Part shown: piece by piece, positions 25,105-33,668 of the stretch
Layout of the letters: the number at the start of each line of letters is the position of its first letter
Numbering within the stretch: the stretch's first letter is position 1
Assembly: GCA_023410885.1 (NCBI GenBank)
Contig: JAEYPI010000179.1
Coordinates: 1 to 39,139 of the forward strand
Direction: 5' to 3'
DNA length: 39,139 nucleotides
From: Bacillota bacterium
Lineage (GTDB): Bacteria; Bacillota; Clostridia; DSM-8532
The notes under the pieces: model-generated
The model's input: only the letters and a program-made list of their open reading frames with translations
Database searches by the model: none
Told to the model about the DNA's origin: nothing
Translations under genes and position numbers: made by a program

Positions 25105-25933
25105 TTTTGATTATTACGCGCCCGATTCAGTTGACGAGGCCTTTAGTCTGTATCGTGAGCTTGCTGGCGAGGATATGCAGCCCCTTTATTATAGCGGAGG
25201 AACTGAAATTATCAGCATGGCGCGTGTCAGTAACATAAAGACTAAAGCTGTCATTGATCTAAAGAAAATACAGGACTGCAATGGCCTTGGGACACATGAG
25301 GATTATTTCGTGATGGGTTCCTGCAATACACTTTCCAAAATAATGGAGTCAAAGAAGTTTCCATTGCTCGATAAGACCGCAGGACGAATTGCTGATCATA
25401 CCAACCAATGCAAAATTACGCTCGGAGGGAATCTAAACTCAACCATCATTTATCGGGAAACCACATTGCCTTTTTTCCTGTGTGACGGGACAGCTGTTAT
25501 TTTCAGAAACGGAAAGCCGCAGGAATTTCCGTTTTCTTCGCTTTTTAAAGAGAGACTACAGCTTAATCCCGGGGAATTTCTTATTGAGATGAGGGTTAAA
25601 ACAGACTTTATTTCTTTGCCTTTTGTCCATGTCAAAAAAACTAAAAATGAAAAAATTGATTATCCGCTCTTAACAGTTGCAGCTCTCCGGGTGGACAATA
25701 ACATTCGTATTGCTTTTAGTGGAATTACCCCCTACCCCTTTAGATCCCTTCAGGTGGAGAATGCCTTGAACCAACCCAGGCTGCCAAAAGAAAAAAGGGT
25801 GGAAGAAGCCTTGGGCAGTCTCCCACGCCCCGTTCTCAATGATATTTACGGCTCTGACAGGTTCAGAATCTTCAGTTTAAAAAACACCTTGATAAATGTT
25901 CTGGAAACACTGGAGGATAAGCCATTATGCTAA
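25091..25933 (+). CDS. Molybdenum hydroxylase FAD-binding subunit
   Basis: About 280 residues of the CO-dehydrogenase medium-subunit/XdhB type that passes electrons from the Fe-S subunit to FAD. The pattern YYSGGTEIISMARV with the following AVIDLKKI is the first FAD-pyrophosphate loop. The second loop is altered: TLGGNLNSTIIYRET, without the usual ATPSGD-like stretch. I start it at the TTG at 25091 because GGAGGTG ends six bases before it; the GTG at 25082 lies inside that ribosome site. It overlaps the large subunit by 14 bases and the Fe-S subunit by seven. Confidence 0.87.
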   Translation: MIPFDFDYYAPDSVDEAFSLYRELAGEDMQPLYYSGGTEIISMARVSNIKTKAVIDLKKIQDCNGLGTHEDYFVMGSCNTLSKIMESKKFPLLDKTAGRIADHTNQCKITLGGNLNSTIIYRETTLPFFLCDGTAVIFRNGKPQEFPFSSLFKERLQLNPGEFLIEMRVKTDFISLPFVHVKKTKNEKIDYPLLTVAALRVDNNIRIAFSGITPYPFRSLQVENALNQPRLPKEKRVEEALGSLPRPVLNDIYGSDRFRIFSLKNTLINVLETLEDKPLC

Positions 25934-26397
25934 AAATTCAAGGTAGAAGCATCATCCAACTTGATGTTAACAATGAAATCTTCGATGTTATGGTAAAGCC
26001 CTCCGATATTCTTTTAACTGTTATAAGGGAACAATTGGGATTAACCGGTGCAAAGCCCGGATGCGAAAACGGGGATTGCGGAACCTGTACCATTCTGGTT
26101 GACGGATGGCCGGTTAAATCCTGCCTAATGCTGGCCGTTGAAGCCATTGGCCATAAAATAACCACGATTGAAGGATTAAAAAATGCGCCCATCCAATCCG
26201 CTTTTGTTGAAGAGTGGGGATTCCAGTGCGGCTATTGTACATCGGGATTTTTAATGGTTTGTCACGCACTTTCCCAAATTCACCCGAATGCCGAGGAATA
26301 TGTAATGGAAGAGTGGCTTCAATCCAACATTTGCAGATGTACAAGCTATGAAGAAATTCGTGAGGCTGCCCGCTCTGTACTTCAAGGGAAGGTATAA
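25927..26397 (+). CDS. Molybdenum hydroxylase [2Fe-2S] subunit
   Basis: A 156-residue subunit with both expected clusters. The plant-type ferredoxin site is in PGCENGDCGTCTILVDG with a fourth Cys in KSCLM, and the helical C-terminal domain binds the proximal cluster through QCGYCTSGF and NICRCTSYEE. Length and motif spacing are normal for the family. It overlaps the FAD subunit gene by seven bases, which supports stoichiometric synthesis. It links the molybdopterin site to FAD. Confidence 0.93.
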   Translation: MLKIQGRSIIQLDVNNEIFDVMVKPSDILLTVIREQLGLTGAKPGCENGDCGTCTILVDGWPVKSCLMLAVEAIGHKITTIEGLKNAPIQSAFVEEWGFQCGYCTSGFLMVCHALSQIHPNAEEYVMEEWLQSNICRCTSYEEIREAARSVLQGKV

Positions 26398-26454
26398 AGT
26401 TCTTTCCTTACCCATAGAATATTTCTGATGAACTGGAATAAGGAGTTGATCCCG

Positions 26455-27114
26455 TTGAAAAATAAATTAAGCCCCATTATTTTCTGGGGGGCCCTTTGGG
26501 GTTTGGAAGAAGCTACTTTAGGTCATCTTTTACATATCTCCCCCATCAATCTTGGCTGGATGTTTTGGTTTCCACTGGCTTATTTCTTTATGCTCCAGGT
26601 TTATAAAAAAACGCATCAATTGAGTACAGTGATATTAACCTCCTTTGTGGCGGCAGGAATAAAGCTTATTAATATCTGGATGACCCCCAATCTACTTATC
26701 ATCATTTGCCCTGTCTTATCAGTCATTATAGAGGGCTGCACTTTCTTTCTGGCCGGCAAAATATTCACCGAAAGACAAAGGCCCTTGGTTATCACCCTGC
26801 AAACATTTATTATAAGCCTTTCCTGGCGGATACTTTATGTCATCGCTATTCTTACGATACCCTCCGAAATTATGCCCCTATATCCTTATGGTGCGATAGG
26901 GCCTTTCATAAAGTTTGTATTTATGGAGGGTATCCTAAATGGTGCCTTAATCCTCATTTCTACCATGCTTTCTGAAAAATTAAGCAGATATTTGAGGAAA
27001 AGAAATATCATTAATAGTACGGGGCTCTGTACAGCACTCCGGGACGTTAGTGCCAAGCCTGTTATTTCATTCAGTCTTTTTGTTTTTGCTTTATTTATAC
27101 AAGGGATTTTATGA
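26455..27114 (+). CDS. Uncharacterised multi-spanning membrane protein in Mo-hydroxylase operon
   Basis: About 219 residues with roughly six hydrophobic segments and an early WGALWGLEEATLG stretch in which two acidic residues lie in or near the membrane. I recognise no family with confidence. The start is taken as a TTG at 26455 because AAGGAG ends ten bases upstream; the ATG at 26428 lacks a ribosome site. It sits 57 bases after the Fe-S subunit and six bases before the nucleotidyltransferase, so it belongs to the same transcript. The size and topology resemble small substrate-binding membrane components of importers, so it could move molybdate, a cofactor precursor or the hydroxylase substrate. 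That is a guess. Confidence 0.7.
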   Translation: MKNKLSPIIFWGALWGLEEATLGHLLHISPINLGWMFWFPLAYFFMLQVYKKTHQLSTVILTSFVAAGIKLINIWMTPNLLIIICPVLSVIIEGCTFFLAGKIFTERQRPLVITLQTFIISLSWRILYVIAILTIPSEIMPLYPYGAIGPFIKFVFMEGILNGALILISTMLSEKLSRYLRKRNIINSTGLCTALRDVSAKPVISFSLFVFALFIQGIL

Positions 27115-27120
27115 GGGGAT

Positions 27121-27693
27121 ATGATTGAAGGCGTAATACTTGCTGCCGGCTATTCATCAAGGGCAAAGGTCAATAAACTAATTCAAAAAATAGCCGGAAA
27201 ACCCTTATTGGTACGCTGTATCGAGGGTATGTACGGGGCTGTATCCCGCATTCTGGTGGTGGGAGGCTATAAAATAAACGAGCTTCATCCCCTTCTGAAA
27301 GGGTATCCGAAATGCGAGCTCGTTTATAACATCCAGTTTGAAAAAGGAATGTTCAGTTCTGTTCTTGCAGGCCTGAGGCTTAGCGTTGGCGACCGGGTGT
27401 TCATTACTCCCGGAGACTACCCTTATATAACCCAAGGCGTTTATCTGCGCCTTTTAGAGGACAGCGGAGAGATCACTGTTCCGGTTTACAACAATACGCC
27501 CGGCCACCCTGTTTTAATGAGCAAACGCATGATTACCCTGCTTCTTTCTGACCCACGGTACTTGAGCCTTCGGGATTTTATCGTACAGCATAATAGCTCA
27601 AAAATTAATGTAGAGGCAAAAGGGATCCTTATGGACATTGATACACCTGATGATTTAATAAAATCAAACCATTACGGGAAGGAGCTTCCATGA
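27121..27693 (+). CDS. MocA/MobA-like molybdenum cofactor nucleotidyltransferase
   Basis: A 190-residue NTP-transferase-like protein. The N-terminal loop LAAGYSSRAKVNK is the nucleotide-binding signature of the MobA/MocA family, and VFITPGDYPYI supplies the metal-binding Asp in the position of the usual GDqP motif. GHPVLMS follows as in MocA. Such proteins add CMP (MocA) or GMP (MobA) to molybdopterin; hydroxylases of the xanthine dehydrogenase type generally use the MCD form, so CMP transfer is the better guess. GAGGGG lies close before the ATG, and its stop overlaps the next gene in ATGA. Confidence 0.82.
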   Translation: MIEGVILAAGYSSRAKVNKLIQKIAGKPLLVRCIEGMYGAVSRILVVGGYKINELHPLLKGYPKCELVYNIQFEKGMFSSVLAGLRLSVGDRVFITPGDYPYITQGVYLRLLEDSGEITVPVYNNTPGHPVLMSKRMITLLLSDPRYLSLRDFIVQHNSSKINVEAKGILMDIDTPDDLIKSNHYGKELP

Positions 27694-28169
27694 TAACCAT
27701 TATTACAGGAGGCATAAACAGCGGGAAGACTACCAGCCTTCTGGAGCTTTATGAAAGAACTCATGAAGGAGATGGGCTGATTCTTCCAAAGATATTTCAA
27801 AACGGGCAAAATATCGGGCAAATAATCCGGAGACTTTCTACAGGAGATCAAATGCCCTTTTCCATAAGAAAACAATACCTTTCGGACAGTTGGGATGAAA
27901 TTTATAATTATAAGGACTACAGCTTCTCTAAAAGGGGCCTGGAATATGCCTCATTAGTCATTAACGAACTATTGGAAAAGCATACCTCGCCTGTCTTCCT
28001 TGACGAAATCGGCCCGCTGGAGCTTGAGGAAAAAGGCTTCAGTCCGCTGCTCACGGGCCTTCTAGGACGAGCAACAACGCTTTATCTGACCATCCGGGAA
28101 TCATGCCTGTCACAAGTCATTAATCATTTTCATATAAAAGCTTATGATATATTAAATTTGAAAGGGTAG
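27690..28169 (+). CDS. P-loop nucleoside-triphosphatase (THEP1-like) of the Mo-hydroxylase operon
   Basis: A 159-residue protein with a Walker A motif GGINSGKTT at the N-terminus and a Walker B-like FLDEIGPLELEE near residue 105, the arrangement of THEP1-type NTPases. It starts in an ATGA overlap with the MocA-like gene, so the two proteins are probably made together. Its position at the end of the hydroxylase operon suggests a role in cofactor insertion or enzyme maturation, perhaps as an energy-using chaperone partner. I infer this from context only. Its stop is 13 bases from the convergent murI. Confidence 0.75.
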   Translation: MITIITGGINSGKTTSLLELYERTHEGDGLILPKIFQNGQNIGQIIRRLSTGDQMPFSIRKQYLSDSWDEIYNYKDYSFSKRGLEYASLVINELLEKHTSPVFLDEIGPLELEEKGFSPLLTGLLGRATTLYLTIRESCLSQVINHFHIKAYDILNLKG

Positions 28170-28182
28170 CAAAGGAGCAGCG

Positions 28183-28953
28183 TTACAGTGAATAGAGGAT
28201 TCTATTGTAATTTTTTATTGTTGCGTTATCCTTCACCTGTATTCCGGATTTATAAAAAACTACTTGCCCGTTTCCGGCATATGGGTTTAATAGATTTGAC
28301 TCTTTTAAGATATCATGCAGATACTTTACCGTACCTTTGTTTCCGTCTATAATGTCGACATTTGCAGGTAAAATTCCGGTCAATGCCTGCCTGAAAAGCG
28401 GGAAATGGGTGCAGCCCAAAACAATGGTACCATACTTTTCAATATCCTCCGGCATAATCTCCTTGATGTAGCTATCGACCTCCGGACCGCTGAATATAAA
28501 TCTTTCAGCAAACTCAACCAGCTTTGGGGCAGGCAGCATATCGACGATATGAGCTGAGTCAAATCTGGTCACAAGGCTTTGAAATTTCTCCTCCTTAAGT
28601 GTTAACGGAGTTGCCAGAACAAGGACTCGTTTTCTACCATCGGCATTTTTTGCAACGGCCGGTTTAACAGCCGGCTCCATACCTATTATCGGGAATTCAT
28701 ATATTGCCCTGAGATCGCGCACGGCAGCGCTGGTAGCAGTATTGCATGCCACAACAAGCGCTTTAATACCTTTATCAACCATAAATTTGACAGCATTGAA
28801 GGTTAATTGTCTTACTTCTTCCTTTGTTTTGATACCATAGGGTGCATTATTAGAATCAGCATAATAGATATAGTTTTCATTCGGTAAGAGCGTTAATGCT
28901 TCCCGGAGTACAGATAATCCACCTATTCCCGAATCGAAAAAACCGATATTCAT
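28183..28953 (-). CDS. murI: Glutamate racemase
   Basis: Converts L-Glu to D-Glu for peptidoglycan. About 256 residues. The opening IGFFDSGIGGLSVLRE contains the catalytic Asp region, VVACNTATSAAV the first catalytic Cys, and VLGCTHFPLF the second Cys with its His; all are intact. There are two tandem ATG codons; the second (28951-28953) is six bases after GAGG and is preferred, the first would add one Met. The gene is alone on this strand. It supplies D-Glu for MurD, encoded about 8 kb upstream. Confidence 0.95.
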   Translation of the reverse strand: MNIGFFDSGIGGLSVLREALTLLPNENYIYYADSNNAPYGIKTKEEVRQLTFNAVKFMVDKGIKALVVACNTATSAAVRDLRAIYEFPIIGMEPAVKPAVAKNADGRKRVLVLATPLTLKEEKFQSLVTRFDSAHIVDMLPAPKLVEFAERFIFSGPEVDSYIKEIMPEDIEKYGTIVLGCTHFPLFRQALTGILPANVDIIDGNKGTVKYLHDILKESNLLNPYAGNGQVVFYKSGIQVKDNATIKNYNRILYSL

Positions 28954-28956
28954 CAT

Positions 28957-29288
28957 ATACCTCGCTGTTGTTTGTTAATATTTTTTATCAATACTTATTT
29001 TACCATAAAAATTATGATTGCTTCCCAGAAAGTCATGAAATGACTTTTTTCTGCAATGCAGAAAATTGCAGCTTAGATGCAATCTGGTGCTATCTTAATA
29101 GATTATCCAGCCTTCTTTGAAGGCTGATTCATTTCATATTTAATGATTTGCAATCGTAAAGTTACTCGTGATTTCTGGCGGATAATCATATTATTGCCAA
29201 TTAGTATGATTTTAGCATCTTCGGCCTCAGTCCTTACGATACATATGAATATAACAGGTAATACACTTCAATTTCTGGAGAACAATTC
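28957..29288. other. Intergenic region with small hairpins
   Basis: No gene is supported here. Two compact hairpins are visible: AAAGTCAT/ATGACTTT with a three-base loop at 29029-29047 followed by further T residues, and CAGCCTTC/GAAGGCTG with a three-base loop at 29108-29126 followed by a T-rich stretch. Both look like weak rightward terminators, but no rightward gene ends here. They may instead mark an old gene loss or a short RNA. Confidence 0.4.
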
Positions 29289-29996
29289 TTATTCACTATA
29301 GATCTCCTTACTCCCTTGAATGGACTGACCGATATACTCTTCTACCCAGCGAATAGCGCTGTCCAGGTCCTTTTTGAGTATAAATTGAAAGAGCTTATAG
29401 TTGTGATTATAGACGGTTTGTACACCATACATACGCATGAAGCGCTGCCACAGGTTGATAATGGGTGCGCGGAAGGAATAGTAAATGAGAGGTGCAAAGG
29501 CATTGCCGCTCAGTACACAAAGCTCATGATTGAAATTGAAAACGGCTTCCGAGGCGTCTGTGACCTTAGTGCAATCCCTGAGCTGCTCCAGATGGGACCA
29601 CAGCACATCAGTATCCTTTTGGGTGACCCTTGGAATGAGACATCGAAGGGAAAAGCAGTCAATTAAAATTTTAAACTCCAGAATGGAGCGTATTTCACTG
29701 CGACGCAGCATACCACCGTTATAATTCATTATTGAAATAAGGGTTTCCATGGTTCCCTTTCGCCGATAATCCGCTACAAAGGTGCCCACCCGAGGACGGA
29801 TTTCTAAAAAGCCTTTACCCGCCATGGCCGCAATGCCTGCGTTTACAACAGCACGGCTGACACCCATCTGTTCAGCCATATCACGCTCGGTGGGAAGCTG
29901 CTGACCAATCTCAATTTCACCTGATAAAATCTTGTTTTCAATCTCCCGCACAAACATATCCTTTAAGCTGGGTGCCTTTAGCTTATTGAACTCCAT
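29289..29996 (-). CDS. GntR-family transcriptional regulator, FadR/FCD subfamily
   Basis: About 235 residues. The N-terminal winged helix is clear (QQLPTERDMAEQMGVSRAVV, about residues 30-55) and the rest is an all-helical FCD ligand domain that usually binds a carboxylate with metal help. The ATG at 29996 has GGAGAGGG upstream; a longer frame adds six residues. A TGGTATGACCA palindrome just ahead of the gene matches the FCD-type consensus TGGTnnnACCA and suggests autoregulation. It is divergent from hypB, so it may control the HypBA-flavoprotein operon. The effector is unknown. Confidence 0.88.
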   Translation of the reverse strand: MEFNKLKAPSLKDMFVREIENKILSGEIEIGQQLPTERDMAEQMGVSRAVVNAGIAAMAGKGFLEIRPRVGTFVADYRRKGTMETLISIMNYNGGMLRRSEIRSILEFKILIDCFSLRCLIPRVTQKDTDVLWSHLEQLRDCTKVTDASEAVFNFNHELCVLSGNAFAPLIYYSFRAPIINLWQRFMRMYGVQTVYNHNYKLFQFILKKDLDSAIRWVEEYIGQSIQGSKEIYSE

Positions 29997-30022
29997 ATTA
30001 CCCTCTCCAAACAACTGGTATC

Positions 30023-30033
30023 TGGTATGACCA
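30023..30033. promoter_or_regulatory. FadR/FCD-type operator
   Basis: TGGTATGACCA at 30023-30033 fits the TGGT-n3-ACCA pattern of FCD-type GntR regulators and lies 27 bases upstream of the regulator start. A further TGGTA half-site sits at 30016-30020, and the 11-base string AACTGGTATCT recurs at 5258, beside the other GntR gene. Confidence 0.6.
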
Positions 30034-30189
30034 AGAAAATTTTACTATTAAAATAAACAAAATACAATATCCCTTCTTGTGTAAATCAGGGAAATCAAAA
30101 TAATTCCCCGCGGACTAATTGAATAAGCGCCAAAATACTGATAAGCTTAGCTTAGACCATATTGATAAAAAAATAACGAGGTTAGAAAT

Positions 30190-30861
30190 ATGGAAGCTTA
30201 TAAAGTCATTCAAGTCAAGCAAAGTGTTTTTGCCAATAATGATGCAGACGCAGAAAAACTGCGTCATCAGCTGAAGGACCAAAAAACTTTCCTTTTAAAT
30301 CTCATGTCTTCCCCCGGCTCTGGTAAGACCACCACCCTAATGAGAACCATCGCCCTGCTCAAGGATGAAATGAAGATTGGTGTCATGGAAGCGGATATTG
30401 ACTCGGATGTTGACGCTAAAACCATTACCACCAGTGGCGTAAGGGCCATTCAGCTCCATACGGGAGGTATGTGCCATCTCGATGCCGATATGACCCGTCA
30501 GGGATTAACCGAATTTGGAACCCAGGATTTAGAGCTTGTTGTCCTTGAAAATGTCGGAAATCTGGTCTGTCCGGCAGAGTTCGATACGGGTGCTGTTAAA
30601 AACGCCATGATTTTATCGGTTCCGGAGGGTGATGACAAGCCTCTTAAATATCCCTTGATGTTCTCTATCTGTGACGCAGTGCTTATCAATAAAATCGACA
30701 CCCTGAGCGTATTTGATTTTGATATGGACGCTGTCAAGGCACGCATTAAAAAGCTGAACCCCAACGCTGAAATCTTCCCTGTCTCTGCAAGAACGGGTGA
30801 AGGCTTTGAAGCATGGGCCGCCTGGCTGCGAAAAGAGGTTAAAGAGTGGACCCAAAGCTGA
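30190..30861 (+). CDS. hypB: Hydrogenase/urease nickel incorporation GTPase HypB
   Basis: A 223-residue SIMIBI-class GTPase that, with HypA, loads nickel into hydrogenase precursors. Seen: P-loop SSPGSGKTT, switch region EADIDSDVDA, the metal-binding GGMCHLDADM motif with adjacent Cys and His, the ENVGNLVCPAEFDTGA segment and the NKID guanine motif. The His-rich N-terminal tail of some HypB proteins is absent. GAGG precedes the ATG. It is the first gene of a cluster with a large flavoprotein and HypA. No hydrogenase structural gene is in the window. Confidence 0.94.
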   Translation: MEAYKVIQVKQSVFANNDADAEKLRHQLKDQKTFLLNLMSSPGSGKTTTLMRTIALLKDEMKIGVMEADIDSDVDAKTITTSGVRAIQLHTGGMCHLDADMTRQGLTEFGTQDLELVVLENVGNLVCPAEFDTGAVKNAMILSVPEGDDKPLKYPLMFSICDAVLINKIDTLSVFDFDMDAVKARIKKLNPNAEIFPVSARTGEGFEAWAAWLRKEVKEWTQS

Positions 30862-30947
30862 TGCAGCCTTCAAGTAAGTGCAAAGTCAGTAAAATATAAA
30901 CGATGCCCTAATATGTTTAATTTTTAACGATGGAGGAGAGGTAACCA

Positions 30948-33629
30948 ATGGCTGAAAGAGCAAAAATATTGGATCTCGCCAATCACCTTAACAGGACCAA
31001 GACAGGATCAAAGTCTGGAATTAAGTATGGGGACCCGGAGTACATGATTTTGGAGCCGGTTGTTACCGACGAAATGGCGGATGTCGGAATGTTTCTGGGC
31101 TTCCGCAAAGAGCAGAGCGCAGAAGAGATTGCGGCTTTATGCGGAAAATCTGTAGAGGAAACTTCAAAACGCCTATGGGAGCTGGCTGTTGCCGGTGTCT
31201 GTTTTGTCAATAAAATAGACGGTGTCGATAAATACTGGACCGACCTCTGGGTTCCGGGAATTATGGAAATGATGGCCGGGCATAAGGAAAACGTTCAAAA
31301 ATATCCGCAGATTGCCGAGGCCTTTGAGGCCTATGGTCGGGTAAGAGGTGCAAAAACAGCAGGTAATTTCCCTGTGGGGTTGGGCTTGATGCGTGTTATC
31401 CCCATCGAACAGGCTGTTCAGGGGGAAACCCGCAGAGCCTCCTATGAGGAAGTCTCTAAATATCTCAATGAAAATACTATTTTTACCGTTTCCGATTGTT
31501 CCTGCCGTGTGGTCAGAAGATCTATGGGCGAGGGCTGTGTTCATTTGGCTGAAGACATGTGTATCCAGATGGGTCATGCCGCTGAGTACTATATTCGCAC
31601 AGGCAGGGGACGTCAAATTACCCGTGAGGAAGCCTTTGACATTATTAAAAGAGCAGAAGAAAACGGCTTAATGCATCAAATTCCCAATACGGACGGCCCA
31701 GGAAAAACCCACGCCATCTGTAATTGCTGCGGGTGCTCCTGCCTCTCATTAAGAACCGCCGAAATGTTCTTAAATAACGATATGGTCCGTTCCAACTATG
31801 TGGCACAGGTAGACAAGGACAAGTGCGTAGCTTGCGGCGAGTGTGTGACCAACTGTCCTGTCAATGCCCTCAAAATGGGCCAAAAGCTCTGCAGCAAAAC
31901 CCCTGTGTTAGAGAAGGAACGTCCTCTGCCCTTTGATACCGAATGGGGTCCTGACAAATGGAATCCTGATTACCGGATTAATAGACAAAATGTTGCCGAA
32001 ACCGGAACCAGCCCATGTAAGACCAACTGTCCCGCCCATATTGCCATCCAAGGCTATATTAAGCTGGCTTCCCAAGGAAAATATACCGAGGCCCTTGAGC
32101 TGATCAAGCAAGAAAACCCCTTCCCGGCTGTGTGTGGACGCATCTGTCCCAGAAAATGCGAATCGGATTGTACCCGAGGGGATATTGATGATCCTATCGC
32201 CATTGATGAAATTAAGAAATTTATCGCCGAACAGGATTTAAACACTGAGAACCGATACATACCTGGAAAGAGACACGAATACGGAAAGAAAATTGCCGTT
32301 GTCGGCGCTGGCCCTGCAGGCCTATCCTGTGCCTATTATCTGGCCATTGACGGCTACAAGGTAACGGTCTTTGAGAAAGAGAAGGTCCTTGGCGGCATGC
32401 TCACACTGGGCATTCCTTCTTTCAGACTTGAGAAAGAGGTCGTCAATGCGGAAATTGAAATCCTGCGCTTATTGGGTGTTGAGTTCAAGACCGGTGTAGC
32501 GGTGGGTAAGGACATATCCTTGAACGATTTGAGAGCTCAGGGTTACGAAGCCTTTTATCTTGCCATTGGCGCTCAGGCCGGCAGAAAGCTTGGTCTTGAA
32601 GGGGAAGATGCCCAAGGTGTTATTGCAGGTGTTGATTTCCTTCGCCAAGTCAATTTGGGTGAAAATACCACTCTTCAAGGAAAAACTATTGTCATCGGTG
32701 GTGGCAATGTTGCTATCGATGTAGCAAGAACCGCTATCAGAACGGGTGCTGCAAAGGTTGATATGTTCTGTCTGGAGAGCCGTAAGGAAATGCCCGCACT
32801 TGACGAGGAAATTGATGAAGCCATGTCCGAAGGTATTGCCATCAACAACTCTTGGGGACCCAAGCGCATTTTAACGGAAAACGGCAAGGTCATTGGGGTA
32901 GAGTTTAAAAAATGTGTCTCGGTCTTCGATGAAAATAAACGATTTAGCCCGAAGTACAATGAATCCGAGACCATGGTTGTGGAGGCCGATAACGTTCTGC
33001 TTTCTGTCGGGCAAGCCATTGATTGGGGCGGCCTCCTGGACAGCAGCCGTGTAGAATTAAACGGAAACAAAACTGCCAAGGCTGATTCCTTTACCTATCA
33101 GACCGGGGAGCCCGATGTTTTTGTGGGCGGTGATGTTTATACAGGTCCTCAATTTGCCATCGATGCTATTGCTGCGGGCAAGGAAGGCGCCATTTCCATC
33201 CATCGTTATGTTCAGCCCGGACAGAGCTTGGTTATTGGCCGTGATAGAAAAGAATACCGTGCGCTGGATAAAGCCAATGCCGTTCTGGATGGCTATGATT
33301 CTCTGCCCAGACAAAAAGCAGAGCATGTTGACGGCAGCCAGTCCAAGGAAACCTTCAAGGACCTACGCACCACCTTTACAGAGGATCAGGTTAAAAAAGA
33401 GACCGAGCGCTGCTTAAGCTGCGGCGCAACCGTAGTTGATCAATATATGTGTGTCGGCTGCGGCCAATGTACGACAAAATGCAAGTTTGACGCCATTTCT
33501 CTCGTCAGAAGATATGATAAATCCTCTGTTGTGATCAAAGAGCTCAAGCCCACTGTAGCCAAATATATGATAAAACGTCAGGTACGTATTGCCGTTAAGA
33601 AGGTTAAAAAGCTGTTTACCAAGGCATAG
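30948..33629 (+). CDS. Large multi-domain Fe-S/FAD NAD(P)-dependent oxidoreductase (GltD-like) between hypB and hypA
   Basis: A cytoplasmic 893-residue protein. Residues 1-280 have no common name I can give; they contain unusual Cys groups (SDCSCRV ... MCIQM and CNCCGCSCLSL) that look like metal or Fe-S sites. A two-cluster-type ferredoxin motif follows near 288 (CVACGECVTNCP). From about 355 the protein is GltD-like: CKTNCPAHI ... CGRICPRKCESDC, an FAD loop VVGAGPAGLSCAYYL near 448, and an NAD(P) loop VIGGGNVAIDVA near 582. A further ferredoxin motif, CVGCGQCTTKC, lies near 834. It should move electrons between NAD(P)H and ferredoxin or an unknown partner. Its place between hypB and hypA suggests a link to a nickel enzyme. 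GGAGGAGAGG precedes the ATG. Confidence 0.82.
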   Translation: MAERAKILDLANHLNRTKTGSKSGIKYGDPEYMILEPVVTDEMADVGMFLGFRKEQSAEEIAALCGKSVEETSKRLWELAVAGVCFVNKIDGVDKYWTDLWVPGIMEMMAGHKENVQKYPQIAEAFEAYGRVRGAKTAGNFPVGLGLMRVIPIEQAVQGETRRASYEEVSKYLNENTIFTVSDCSCRVVRRSMGEGCVHLAEDMCIQMGHAAEYYIRTGRGRQITREEAFDIIKRAEENGLMHQIPNTDGPGKTHAICNCCGCSCLSLRTAEMFLNNDMVRSNYVAQVDKDKCVACGECVTNCPVNALKMGQKLCSKTPVLEKERPLPFDTEWGPDKWNPDYRINRQNVAETGTSPCKTNCPAHIAIQGYIKLASQGKYTEALELIKQENPFPAVCGRICPRKCESDCTRGDIDDPIAIDEIKKFIAEQDLNTENRYIPGKRHEYGKKIAVVGAGPAGLSCAYYLAIDGYKVTVFEKEKVLGGMLTLGIPSFRLEKEVVNAEIEILRLLGVEFKTGVAVGKDISLNDLRAQGYEAFYLAIGAQAGRKLGLEGEDAQGVIAGVDFLRQVNLGENTTLQGKTIVIGGGNVAIDVARTAIRTGAAKVDMFCLESRKEMPALDEEIDEAMSEGIAINNSWGPKRILTENGKVIGVEFKKCVSVFDENKRFSPKYNESETMVVEADNVLLSVGQAIDWGGLLDSSRVELNGNKTAKADSFTYQTGEPDVFVGGDVYTGPQFAIDAIAAGKEGAISIHRYVQPGQSLVIGRDRKEYRALDKANAVLDGYDSLPRQKAEHVDGSQSKETFKDLRTTFTEDQVKKETERCLSCGATVVDQYMCVGCGQCTTKCKFDAISLVRRYDKSSVVIKELKPTVAKYMIKRQVRIAVKKVKKLFTKA

Positions 33630-33668
33630 TCCTGGAGAAAAATCCATAAACAAGGGCAGGTGATGATG

